Of a stretch of DNA of 51,286 bases, positions 9,397 through 17,015 are shown piece after piece (within the stretch, counting starts at the first letter, position 1; every line of letters begins with the position of its first letter). A program made the position numbers and the translations under genes. Source of the stretch: Bacteroidia bacterium (GTDB taxonomy: Bacteria; Bacteroidota; Bacteroidia; AKYH767-A; OLB10); the NCBI GenBank assembly GCA_037045145.1, contig JBAOIA010000014.1, forward strand, positions 1 through 51,286. Direction: 5' to 3'. The notes under the pieces were generated by a model, which did not search any database, was not told where the DNA came from, and worked only from the letters and a program-made list of their open reading frames with translations.

Positions 9397-9654
9397 TTAC
9401 TTTTTATTTTTCTCAATGTATTCTGCCATAGTATTGATAGAATAGAATACAGATTTACCTTCTTCCGGGTTTGTGAGTTTGATGTGATAGTGTTTGTCTA
9501 AAAGCACTATCAATTCCAATGCATCAATCGAATCAAGTCCTAAGCCGCTATCACCGAATAAAGGAGCCTCATCCTTTATGTCTGCCGGTGTATTGTTTTC
9601 CAGATTTAATTGTGTAATTAAATGTTTCTTTAATTCTTCTTTTAAATTATCCAT
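9397..9654 (-). CDS. Acyl carrier protein
   Basis: An 85-residue ACP with the phosphopantetheine attachment site S42 in GLDSIDALEL. The first part (GDSGLGLDS) is typical of dedicated pathway ACPs rather than the fatty-acid AcpP (which usually has GADSLD). It is one of two ACPs in this operon and is placed directly between ketosynthase-like genes, so it is likely the carrier for the growing chain. Confidence 0.92.
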   Translation of the reverse strand: MDNLKEELKKHLITQLNLENNTPADIKDEAPLFGDSGLGLDSIDALELIVLLDKHYHIKLTNPEEGKSVFYSINTMAEYIEKNKK

Positions 9655-9655
9655 T

Positions 9656-10267
9656 TCACTTTATTATATTATACCAATGTTCAATTAACTTACTATCTAA
9701 ACTTCCTTGTGATGTTTCTGAGTTTGCTTCTGCAAAGAAAACAAATACATCTATTACAGGAAAAATGTTGACCCAGCCGCAGAGTATCGCTTTAGCTTTT
9801 TGCGGAACAAAAATGCCTGCTTGAGAACTGAAATGTTCAGCAGAAAATTGAGGTAGTATGGTAAATAAATTTTCTCCGTACCATTTATTCCTTATTGCTA
9901 ACTCACCTAATAGTATGTTTGGAAGAGTATAAACAAACTGAGCCGGTGAGGGGCTTTTTTCTACTTTATAAGAATGATTAAACCGCTCATCTGATTCGGA
10001 ACAAGAGTGACTGTTTGCAAATATTAATGCAATTTCATCATCAGCAAATTTTGATATTTCAGGTGTTGTTTGACAAACCATTTCGGTTGCCAGCCACCCC
10101 ATTTTTGTAAGTAAATCCATTTTGTAAAACTTAGGATACTCTTTTTTCAGGAAACGGTACAGTTGCATGGAAAGCTCACCAGGCTGCTTGTTATCCCCAG
10201 TAAAATATTTTTTACCATTGAGCAAAACTTCGTTTTGGTATATTCTGCAGCAGCCTGTTATTTTCAT
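9656..10267 (-). CDS. Truncated ketosynthase-like protein, catalytic role doubtful
   Basis: A 203-residue protein resembling part of a ketosynthase: ALIFANSHSCSESDERF and SPAQFVYTLPNILLGELAIR recall the segments before the active-site Cys of condensing enzymes. It lacks a TACSS nucleophile motif and the whole C-terminal half with the catalytic His residues. It is intact and overlaps the upstream gene by four bases, so it is a maintained short gene rather than a frameshift relic. Similar short proteins occur in Bacteroidota polyene-type clusters. It may be a structural or gatekeeping partner; no function is proven. Confidence 0.68.
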   Translation of the reverse strand: MKITGCCRIYQNEVLLNGKKYFTGDNKQPGELSMQLYRFLKKEYPKFYKMDLLTKMGWLATEMVCQTTPEISKFADDEIALIFANSHSCSESDERFNHSYKVEKSPSPAQFVYTLPNILLGELAIRNKWYGENLFTILPQFSAEHFSSQAGIFVPQKAKAILCGWVNIFPVIDVFVFFAEANSETSQGSLDSKLIEHWYNIIK

Positions 10268-11340
10268 CTAATTTTTTGCAATAATAATGATGCATTACAG
10301 CCCCCAAAACCTGATGCTGTTTTTAAAACGGTAGTCAATGAAGTAGAAACAACTTCTTTTATTAGGTTAAGTTCAACCGTAGTACCTTGGTTATGATAAC
10401 CGGCAGAAGGAAGTAATGTGTTTTCATGCATACATGCTATGCATAAAGCTGTTTCTATCACACCGGCAGCCCCAAGAGTATGCCCTGTAAATCCTTTGAA
10501 GCTGTTTATTGGAATGTGTTGCATATCTAACCTGTTAAAAGCTATGGCTTCCATCTCATCATTAAATACTGTGGCTGTACCATGTGCAGAGATGAAATCA
10601 ATATCTAAAGGCTTAATGGCTGAAGCGTTAAGTGTTTTATTTATGCAGCGAAATAATCCCTCTCCTGTCCTTGAGGGTCCTGAAATATGATTGGCATCAT
10701 TGCTTGAGCTCCCACCTAAAAAACACACTGGTGTAGATGTAAAAACATCTTTGCTTGAAGATAATAAAACTGCACCCGCACCTTCACCTAAATTTATTCC
10801 TTTTCTTTCGCTATCAAAAGGTTTGCAAGGTTCATCGCTAATGGCATATAGTGATTGAAAACCATAAACAATAAAATCGGATATCATATCAACACCTAAT
10901 ACAATTACATTCTGATATTGATTGTTTTCTATAAAAGCTGCTGCTGCATTGATGGCCATAACACCTGAAGCACAAGCATTGGAAATGATGAATGGAAAAT
11001 GTTTGAGTTTAAATTTATCATAAAGAAATTTTGCCGGACTGACAATTGCATTTTCAAATCCTATTGACAGATCGCCTTTGGTGGTGCTGATGATAAGGAG
11101 TGTTGATTCTTCAGGCAGAAGTTTAGCTTTCGATTTTTGTAATAACTGTTCAATAACTTGTGCAGCCAATGTGTTAAAGTCGGGACGATCCTCTAAAAAC
11201 ATAGAACAATAGAACGATTCACCATTAAAACCATTAGCTGTTATCTTGCTAACACCTGATTTTTTTTCGGCAATCTTATTAAAACAATCTTTTAAATTGC
11301 CATTAGGGCCAATTATGGTTTCCGAACCTATATATATCAC
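10264..11340 (-). CDS. Beta-ketoacyl-ACP synthase
   Basis: The second active ketosynthase of the operon, 358 residues. Its triad is C123 (NACASG), H253 (SAHGTAT) and H287 (FTGHTLGAAG). It is shorter than FabF (about 410) because the N-terminal region is reduced. It may perform the priming or early elongation step while the 8212-9390 enzyme extends the chain. It starts with GTG at 11340, three bases after the thioesterase-like gene, and ends overlapping the short ketosynthase-like gene. Confidence 0.9.
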   Translation of the reverse strand: MIYIGSETIIGPNGNLKDCFNKIAEKKSGVSKITANGFNGESFYCSMFLEDRPDFNTLAAQVIEQLLQKSKAKLLPEESTLLIISTTKGDLSIGFENAIVSPAKFLYDKFKLKHFPFIISNACASGVMAINAAAAFIENNQYQNVIVLGVDMISDFIVYGFQSLYAISDEPCKPFDSERKGINLGEGAGAVLLSSSKDVFTSTPVCFLGGSSSNDANHISGPSRTGEGLFRCINKTLNASAIKPLDIDFISAHGTATVFNDEMEAIAFNRLDMQHIPINSFKGFTGHTLGAAGVIETALCIACMHENTLLPSAGYHNQGTTVELNLIKEVVSTSLTTVLKTASGFGGCNASLLLQKIR

Positions 11341-11343
11341 TGG

Positions 11344-11772
11344 TTAATGTTTAATGCCTAAAGAATTTTCCCATTCAACATAAAATGGTGGTTTCACCAA
11401 TTCCATTTCGCGTTCAACTACACTTAGAAAAACCTGTGTGGTATGACCTTTAGCACTAAGTTTTTTGGTAGTTTTATTCAGGATGTCAAAATCAAAAATA
11501 ATTTTTGCTGATGGTGTCGGGTGAAATTTTGCAATTGCCACAACTTCTTCGCCATAGTTTATTGGTGATTTATGTTCAACCGATGATTTGACAATGGGTG
11601 TGAAAAACCCACGATGATAAACATCAAGATAGGAGAGACCATATTTTATTCCAAATGCTTCGCGGGCATCTTCAAAAAAACGCAGGTAATTTCCATGCCA
11701 TACCACGCCCATTGCATCGGTATCACTGAATCTTACTTTAATTGGAATTTCGACTTGTAAAAGCTGTTTCAT
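11344..11772 (-). CDS. Acyl-CoA/ACP thioesterase-like hotdog protein (YbgC/4HBT type)
   Basis: 142 residues with the 4-hydroxybenzoyl-CoA thioesterase signature FSDTDAMGVVWHGNYLRFFE, including the Asp and His-Gly-Asn-Tyr of that family. It probably hydrolyses or transfers an acyl thioester at the end of the chain, or edits wrong intermediates. It overlaps the upstream dehydratase-like gene by four bases. Confidence 0.87.
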   Translation of the reverse strand: MKQLLQVEIPIKVRFSDTDAMGVVWHGNYLRFFEDAREAFGIKYGLSYLDVYHRGFFTPIVKSSVEHKSPINYGEEVVAIAKFHPTPSAKIIFDFDILNKTTKKLSAKGHTTQVFLSVVEREMELVKPPFYVEWENSLGIKH

Positions 11773-12185
11773 GCAAGGGCTATTTTCATTTCACATTCTA
11801 CCAATAAATTCTCATTACAAGTATTTCTTCCTTTTATTAAAAAAATATTGCCAAGCGTATTAGTGATTTCAATTGTTGTCTTTATGGTTGTGCCATACTC
11901 CGGTAATTGATGTACAGTAAGTTTGCTGATAGAACCAATATAACCGATAGATGAGCCTTCATTATTTTGCCGGTTAATATATCCAAAACCTGCAGCACAG
12001 GTTTGAGCAATATTTTCTATCAAAGCCGGTTCTGTCAAATATCCGTTTTCGCTAAAAATATTTTCTCCATTTACATGAAAAGAGCTTGAAAATCCTGACT
12101 CATTTGCATGAATAAGATTGTCAATCATGACAAACGGGTAGCGCTGTGGAATATAGCTTTTAATATTTTCTTTTTCAATAATCAT
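11769..12185 (-). CDS. ApeP/ApeI-like hotdog dehydratase
   Basis: 138 residues with IPQRYPFVMID at the N-terminus and EPALIENIAQTCAAGFGY in the central helix, the pattern of the hotdog dehydratases of aryl-polyene clusters (ApeI/ApeP group). Likely role: dehydration of 3-hydroxyacyl-ACP to the trans-enoyl product that is left unreduced to build a polyene. It overlaps both neighbours by four bases. Confidence 0.8.
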   Translation of the reverse strand: MIIEKENIKSYIPQRYPFVMIDNLIHANESGFSSSFHVNGENIFSENGYLTEPALIENIAQTCAAGFGYINRQNNEGSSIGYIGSISKLTVHQLPEYGTTIKTTIEITNTLGNIFLIKGRNTCNENLLVECEMKIALA

Positions 12186-13051
12186 TGGCTGTAAAAATCG
12201 TAATAATTAAACCATTGTTCAGGATATTTTTTCACTTTTTTTTCCAATTCATTAACATATAGTGCTGCAATTTCTTCAGGCAATTTTTTTTCAGTAATAG
12301 GCATTGTTGCACTAAGTTCATAGTGAAAGTCATTAGCTTTCAGAGCAAAAACAAAGGTGACAGGTGCATTAAAGCGTGATGCCAGTAAAAAAGGACCATA
12401 GGGAAACTTTGCCTTTCCACCCAAAAAATCCAGTTCAATGGTTTTTGTACCCGGCAAATACCTGTCGCCATGCATGGCAATTAGGTCATTGGCGGCTAAT
12501 GCATTATTTACTTTTACGATATGGGAAAGATCGTCTTTCACAGAAATAATTGAGAATTGTGAACCACCGGTGCTGCTATCCAGATATTGTTTTAGTTTTT
12601 TTGCTTCCGCATCAACCATCAATACGTGAATTGTTGACGAAACCCTTGACTTGAGAAGATTTCCGGCTGTTTCCCAGTTGCCAATATGTGCACTGATGAG
12701 TATGCCACCTTTTTTCTGCTCTTGCATTTCAACAAGAAAATTCTCATTTTCAAAATCATGACTGAAAACATTGCCTTTTCCAAGTAAGAAAGCCGTACGG
12801 TCAACTAAGGTCTGCCCAAGGAAATAAAAATTTCTTCTACATAGGTTTCTAGCAGTATTAATATTAACCCCTAAAGCTTTTTGATAAAAATTTATGAGAA
12901 TTTTCTTAGGCTTTGAAGCGAATAAAAAATAGTAGTAAGTAACAAATCGCAAAAGAAAGTAAGCGGCTTTAACACCACCAAATTGAATAAGGGAAATAAA
13001 AATGCGATAACCAAAAACAGTGCCTCTGCTACGGCCGTCCCATTGTGCCAT
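12182..13051 (-). CDS. LpxL/HtrB-type lysophospholipid acyltransferase
   Basis: 289 residues, with the acyltransferase motif H122-I-G-N-W-E127 (HxxxxE) and an N-terminal hydrophobic stretch of the lipid A late-acyltransferase family. In pigment-lipid clusters this family probably transfers the finished polyene acyl chain from ACP to a lipid or glycan acceptor at the inner membrane. It lies four bases after the first ACP gene. A lipid A role is possible in isolation, but the operon argues against it. Confidence 0.87.
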   Translation of the reverse strand: MAQWDGRSRGTVFGYRIFISLIQFGGVKAAYFLLRFVTYYYFLFASKPKKILINFYQKALGVNINTARNLCRRNFYFLGQTLVDRTAFLLGKGNVFSHDFENENFLVEMQEQKKGGILISAHIGNWETAGNLLKSRVSSTIHVLMVDAEAKKLKQYLDSSTGGSQFSIISVKDDLSHIVKVNNALAANDLIAMHGDRYLPGTKTIELDFLGGKAKFPYGPFLLASRFNAPVTFVFALKANDFHYELSATMPITEKKLPEEIAALYVNELEKKVKKYPEQWFNYYDFYSQ

Positions 13052-13055
13052 TGTA

Positions 13056-13307
13056 TCAGGCCATAGCGGTAAGTTTGCGCTCTACAAAATTGTAGAAATC
13101 TTCAAACGTGCTGATGCTTTTAAAATCTTCTCCTGAAGTTTTAAAACCAAAATTTTCTTCTATTACAACAACCAGATCAACATAATCAAGACTGTCTAAT
13201 TCTAAAGTATCTTTCAGATTTTTCTGATTTTCTATTAAAGTTTCATCTACTTCAAATTCTTCCGATAAAAAACGTTTTGTAGTTTTTATTATTTCTTCTC
13301 TGTTCAT
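13056..13307 (-). CDS. Acyl carrier protein, first gene of the operon
   Basis: 83 residues with phosphopantetheine site S39 in LELDSLDYVDLV. It is followed at once by the acyltransferase, so it may deliver the final acyl group. The DSLDYVD form differs from the second ACP (DSIDALE), suggesting two carriers with distinct partners. It starts 36 bases downstream of a consensus Bacteroidota promoter. Confidence 0.92.
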   Translation of the reverse strand: MNREEIIKTTKRFLSEEFEVDETLIENQKNLKDTLELDSLDYVDLVVVIEENFGFKTSGEDFKSISTFEDFYNFVERKLTAMA

Positions 13308-13342
13308 TCAGTTGATAAAATAGGAGGGAGTGATATTTTCTG

Positions 13343-13372
13343 CAAAGATAATTTTTGATGAAGAAATATCAA
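13343..13372 (-). promoter_or_regulatory. Consensus promoter of the 13-gene polyene-type operon
   Basis: On the minus strand TTG (13370-13372) lies 19 bases before TATCTTTG (13343-13350), a perfect TTG-N19-TAnnTTTG. The first ACP start codon is 36 bases downstream. No other such element interrupts the packed operon, so a single transcript of about 9 kb is likely. Confidence 0.82.
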
Positions 13373-13373
13373 A

Positions 13374-13714
13374 GCATTTGTTAAATCAAGTTATGTTTTT
13401 ATGCAGCCGGCATTGTCATTTCTTCAACCCATTTGTACTATTAACATCGTGATTTTGTGCCCGAGAGTGGTATTGAGCCAATGGTTTTTTTGATTTGAAT
13501 GGGATTTCTATCCTATATTTATAAACAAATTCATTTGTCTGCAACTGATGTCAAACATCTAAATTGCCTTCAGCAAAAGTCAAAAGTCTTGTAAACTAAC
13601 ACGATTACATGCTACAACTTTTATTTCGGTTTATTTTTCGTCTAAAACTTATTAACAATTCAATTTTAAGAGTAACACTTGCTTTACTTTTGAACGCATT
13701 AAACCTGAGCCACA
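13374..13714 (+). other. Intergenic region between divergent units
   Basis: About 340 bases without a supported gene. A TACTTTTG (13685-13692) could be the -7 element of the plus-strand methyltransferase gene, though no TTG stands at the right distance upstream. I see no RNA gene or repeat here. Confidence 0.4.
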
Positions 13715-14623
13715 GTGTTAGCCAATATTGCCAAGAGAATTTTACCGGATGCTACCAGACAAATGGTATCGGATTTTTATTACGAGCAAAAGTTATTTAA
13801 AGCTGCCCGCTCAATTGCCATGGTTAAAGGACCTGCTGAGGTGCTTGATGAAAATCATTTTGAGCCTTTGTTTAATCAGTTTCCGGTAGGTGACCCTGTG
13901 TTGTATGATGCCGTTTCAATCAGAGAAAGAGGAATTCAACGTGCCGAAGATTTAATTGGTATAATGCATAATCACACCAGGACATCCTACAATAAAATAC
14001 TTGAGTTAGGTGCCGGTGATGGCATGGTAAGTTCTTCATTACAGGAGCGCGGCAAACAGGTTACAGCCATTGAATTTAGAGATGATGACTTTGACCAGCG
14101 TGCACACGATTCCGGGGTGAACCTGATGAAAATGGATGCTGCAGAACTTCAGTTTGAAGACCATTCATTCGATTTTATTTTTTCATATAACTGCTTCGAA
14201 CATTTTCCTGACCCGCAAAAAGTGTTTGAGGAATCAATCCGAGTCTTAAAACCGGGTGGATTAATTTTTGTACACTTTGCCCCATTATATCATTCCCCTT
14301 ATGGTGCTCATGCCTATAATTTTGTTGGCATACCCTATTGTCATTTTTTGTTCGATAAGCATTTTCTAAATAGCTGGATAAATATGTATGTCAATGATAA
14401 ATTCAGCATTGATGCTACTCTAAACCGATGGCATATTGACCAATTCAGAAAGTTGTTTAAACAGACTTTCCAGAATAAATGTAAAATCAGCTATTACAAA
14501 GAGTCGCATTCACCATATTTTCTGGACTTGGTAATTAAACACCCTCAATGCTTCAAAAACAAAATTATGAGCATGGATGATTTAATTATCAGTGAAATAA
14601 AAGCAGTTTTTGTGAAGCAGTAA
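13715..14623 (+). CDS. Class I SAM-dependent methyltransferase
   Basis: 302 residues with a Methyltransf_11-type core. Motif I is ILELGAGDGMVSSSL; AIEFRDDDF is the acidic end of strand 2; the later core reads FDFIFSYNCFEHFPDPQKVF followed by VLKPGGLIFV. The substrate is not evident. It is divergent from the polyene-type operon, and methyltransferases do occur in flexirubin pathways, so a tailoring role is possible but unproven. A GTG at 13715 gives the natural start (VLANIAKRILP); an ATG at 13763 would remove the first 16 residues. The adjacent VanZ gene converges on it with no gap. Confidence 0.82.
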   Translation: MLANIAKRILPDATRQMVSDFYYEQKLFKAARSIAMVKGPAEVLDENHFEPLFNQFPVGDPVLYDAVSIRERGIQRAEDLIGIMHNHTRTSYNKILELGAGDGMVSSSLQERGKQVTAIEFRDDDFDQRAHDSGVNLMKMDAAELQFEDHSFDFIFSYNCFEHFPDPQKVFEESIRVLKPGGLIFVHFAPLYHSPYGAHAYNFVGIPYCHFLFDKHFLNSWINMYVNDKFSIDATLNRWHIDQFRKLFKQTFQNKCKISYYKESHSPYFLDLVIKHPQCFKNKIMSMDDLIISEIKAVFVKQ

Positions 14624-15019
14624 TTACCGGACTTTTTTACTGAATTTCCAGCGACCTTTTTCGTCAATAAGTTTTCCAAAGAATAACACTCCACAAATTG
14701 CCCCTATACCGTTGGCTAAAAAATCAAACCAACTGCCACTTCTGTCCGTGTAAAAGTAGGATTGCATCAACTCTAAACTTCCTCCATAAATAACGCCAAT
14801 TGTTATAGCAAGCAAGTTGTGAGAATGCACTCCATTAGATATAAGAAGCCAGGCTTTTTTTAAGAGTACAATGAGTATGAAAAATAATGTAAAATGAACC
14901 ATCTTATCCACCGAAAATAATTCAGCCCATGAGTATTGGGGTAGATTTTTACCGGGAATGGCACAGAGAATAAAAATAAATAAACCCCAAATTATGGGTG
15001 CAAAGTAATGACGACTCAT
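14624..15019 (-). CDS. VanZ family membrane protein
   Basis: 131 residues with four predicted membrane segments and VanZ features: DKMVHFTLFFIL, then GGSLELMQ...DRSGSWFDFLANGIGA. Function is unknown in Bacteroidota; the name comes from a teicoplanin-resistance protein. It lies nine bases after gcvH on the same strand, a neighbourhood often seen in this phylum. Confidence 0.85.
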   Translation of the reverse strand: MSRHYFAPIIWGLFIFILCAIPGKNLPQYSWAELFSVDKMVHFTLFFILIVLLKKAWLLISNGVHSHNLLAITIGVIYGGSLELMQSYFYTDRSGSWFDFLANGIGAICGVLFFGKLIDEKGRWKFSKKVR

Positions 15020-15028
15020 TAAATGGTA

Positions 15029-15409
15029 TCAGGCACCTGCAATTGCAGCATAGCCTTCAGCGGTAAGAAGGACGCTTAGTTGTGAGGCATCAGCTATTTT
15101 TACTTTTACCATCCAACCATTACCATAGGGGTCTTTATTTACACTATCCGGTGCATCTGTAAGTTTTGGATTTATTTCAACAATGGTACCATCAACAGGC
15201 ATAAATAAATCAGACACAGTTTTTACGGCTTCAACAGTTCCAAAAACTTCGTCCTTTTTTAAAGATTCATTTAAGGTGTTGATGTCAACATAAACAATGT
15301 CGCCCAACTCGCCTTGTGCAAAGTCGGTAATTCCAATTGTTGCCATGTCGCCATCTATTTTAATCCACTCATGTTCTTTGGTGTATTTTAAATCAGCAGG
15401 TAGGTTCAT
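15029..15409 (-). CDS. gcvH: Glycine cleavage system H protein
   Basis: 126 residues; the lipoyl-bearing lysine is K63 in GTVEAVKTVSDLFMP, with the usual N-terminal YTKEHEWI and C-terminal GNGWMVKV. It shuttles the aminomethyl group between the P, T and L proteins of glycine cleavage. Its partners are not in the window, which is usual in this phylum. Confidence 0.97.
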   Translation of the reverse strand: MNLPADLKYTKEHEWIKIDGDMATIGITDFAQGELGDIVYVDINTLNESLKKDEVFGTVEAVKTVSDLFMPVDGTIVEINPKLTDAPDSVNKDPYGNGWMVKVKIADASQLSVLLTAEGYAAIAGA

Positions 15410-15471
15410 ATTTGTTATTTTATTGTTGAATTGTTTTGCAAAATTAATTTTTAAAATAAAGTTTTAAAAAT

Positions 15472-16773
15472 TTAAACCAGTTTGAATTTTTTGTAACCTT
15501 CAATAACTTTGTTGGCAGCAATATCCCAACTGATTTCTTCAAGATCTTTTTGTGCATCTTTAACAACCTGATTGTGCAGGATGTCGTTATCCAATAAGCC
15601 AAGCAAGTATTCAGCAGCCTGATTGATGTCCCAAAAATCAAATTTCAGCGCACCGGAAAGAACTTCAGATACACCTGATTGTTTGCTGATGACAACAGGT
15701 ACATCAAACTGTACAGCTTCCACGGCAGAAAGACCGAATGGTTCACTCACCGATGGCATACAATAGGCATCAGCAATGGAAAGCAGATAGCGTACTTTGT
15801 CTAATCCAAGAAATCCAGCAAGGTGAAAGCGATGGCCTATTTTGTTCTGTGCAACTTTTTCTAAAATTCTGCTCTGTGCATCACCTGTACCGGCCATGAT
15901 AAATCGCACATTTTGATTTTTTTCTAAAACTTTAGCGGCAATATCTACAAAATATTCCGGACCTTTTTGCCTTGTTAAACGTCCTACAAAAAGTACTATT
16001 TTCTCTTTATAAGGGCTTTTACTTCTAAATGGTTTTACCTCTCTGATGCCATTATGCACAGGGAATATTTTTCTGTAGTCAATACCATAATATTCGTTGA
16101 TGATATTTCCGGTGAAGTTACTCACAGGCATCAGCACATCTGCTTCAAGCATGCCTCTTTTTTCCATCTGATAAACCCATCCTTGACTGTTTACACCGCC
16201 ACGGTCAACTTCCAGAGAATGTACATGAACCACCAAGGGTTTACCACTTTGTTTTTTTATTTCCATTCCTGCCAACATGGTCATCCAATCGTGAGCATGG
16301 ATAATATCAAAATCCAATGTCAGAGCTAAACGTGCAGCAAGTTCGCCAAAAACCGTAACTTTTTCTATAACATCACCTCCATAAAGATCGTCAATATGAA
16401 AAACTTTTGCATGGCGATTGCCAATCTTTACCTCTTTCATGTATTGCGATTCCACATCAATACCCGGTATTTCGAAGGCTGCTTTTCTGTCTGTATAGTA
16501 TGGATTTAAGGCAGATGGAATAAAATGTACATCTTCAAAAGTTTTATATTCTTCCTTATAGTTAACTTGTTTAAGGGTTCTTGAATCTATTGTATTCAGC
16601 CCAATGAGGTTAAGGTCTTTAATTACAAAATCAGGATTACTTTTAGGGATAACCATGGACACTTTTGCGTGCTTTACCATAGCCAGACACAGGTCATGGC
16701 AGGCAACACCAAGTCCACCGTTTATTACCGGTGGAAATTCCCATCCTAGCATTAAAACTTTTGGTTTCCGCAT
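15472..16773 (-). CDS. GT4-family glycosyltransferase (glycogen-synthase-like)
   Basis: 433 residues of GT-B fold. The N-terminal part has LMLGWEFPPVINGGLG (glycogen/starch synthase-like donor loop) and HAHDWMTML. The C-terminal domain has LFVGRLTRQKGPEYF and the nucleotide-sugar motif MPSVSEPFGLSAVEA. It may be an ADP- or UDP-glucose-dependent glucan synthase or another cytoplasmic hexosyltransferase. It stands alone, 63 bases upstream of gcvH; a TATTTTTG (16830-16837, minus) upstream may be its -7 element, without a clear TTG. Confidence 0.85.
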   Translation of the reverse strand: MRKPKVLMLGWEFPPVINGGLGVACHDLCLAMVKHAKVSMVIPKSNPDFVIKDLNLIGLNTIDSRTLKQVNYKEEYKTFEDVHFIPSALNPYYTDRKAAFEIPGIDVESQYMKEVKIGNRHAKVFHIDDLYGGDVIEKVTVFGELAARLALTLDFDIIHAHDWMTMLAGMEIKKQSGKPLVVHVHSLEVDRGGVNSQGWVYQMEKRGMLEADVLMPVSNFTGNIINEYYGIDYRKIFPVHNGIREVKPFRSKSPYKEKIVLFVGRLTRQKGPEYFVDIAAKVLEKNQNVRFIMAGTGDAQSRILEKVAQNKIGHRFHLAGFLGLDKVRYLLSIADAYCMPSVSEPFGLSAVEAVQFDVPVVISKQSGVSEVLSGALKFDFWDINQAAEYLLGLLDNDILHNQVVKDAQKDLEEISWDIAANKVIEGYKKFKLV

Positions 16774-17015
16774 AATTGTTAATTTATCAGCATAAAATCA
16801 GCTGAAAAATATTTTGATTTTTCAATGGGCAAAAATAAGGTAAAGAATGATTGAATATTACTGAATTATTAATGTTTGATTAACAATAGTTGTTAAGAAT
16901 AGAATGATGGGGTTATGCACATTCTGCTTTTGATATTCAGCAGTAGTGAATCATGTTATATTGAGTTAGATTCTATAATTTCACGCCTTCGAATAAAAAC
17001 ATTTTTTCAGAGCAA

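Noticed and set aside
13374..13714. tRNA or small RNA in the gap beside the polyene-type operon
   Set aside because: No cloverleaf, CCA-adjacent stem or strong terminator could be found by eye.
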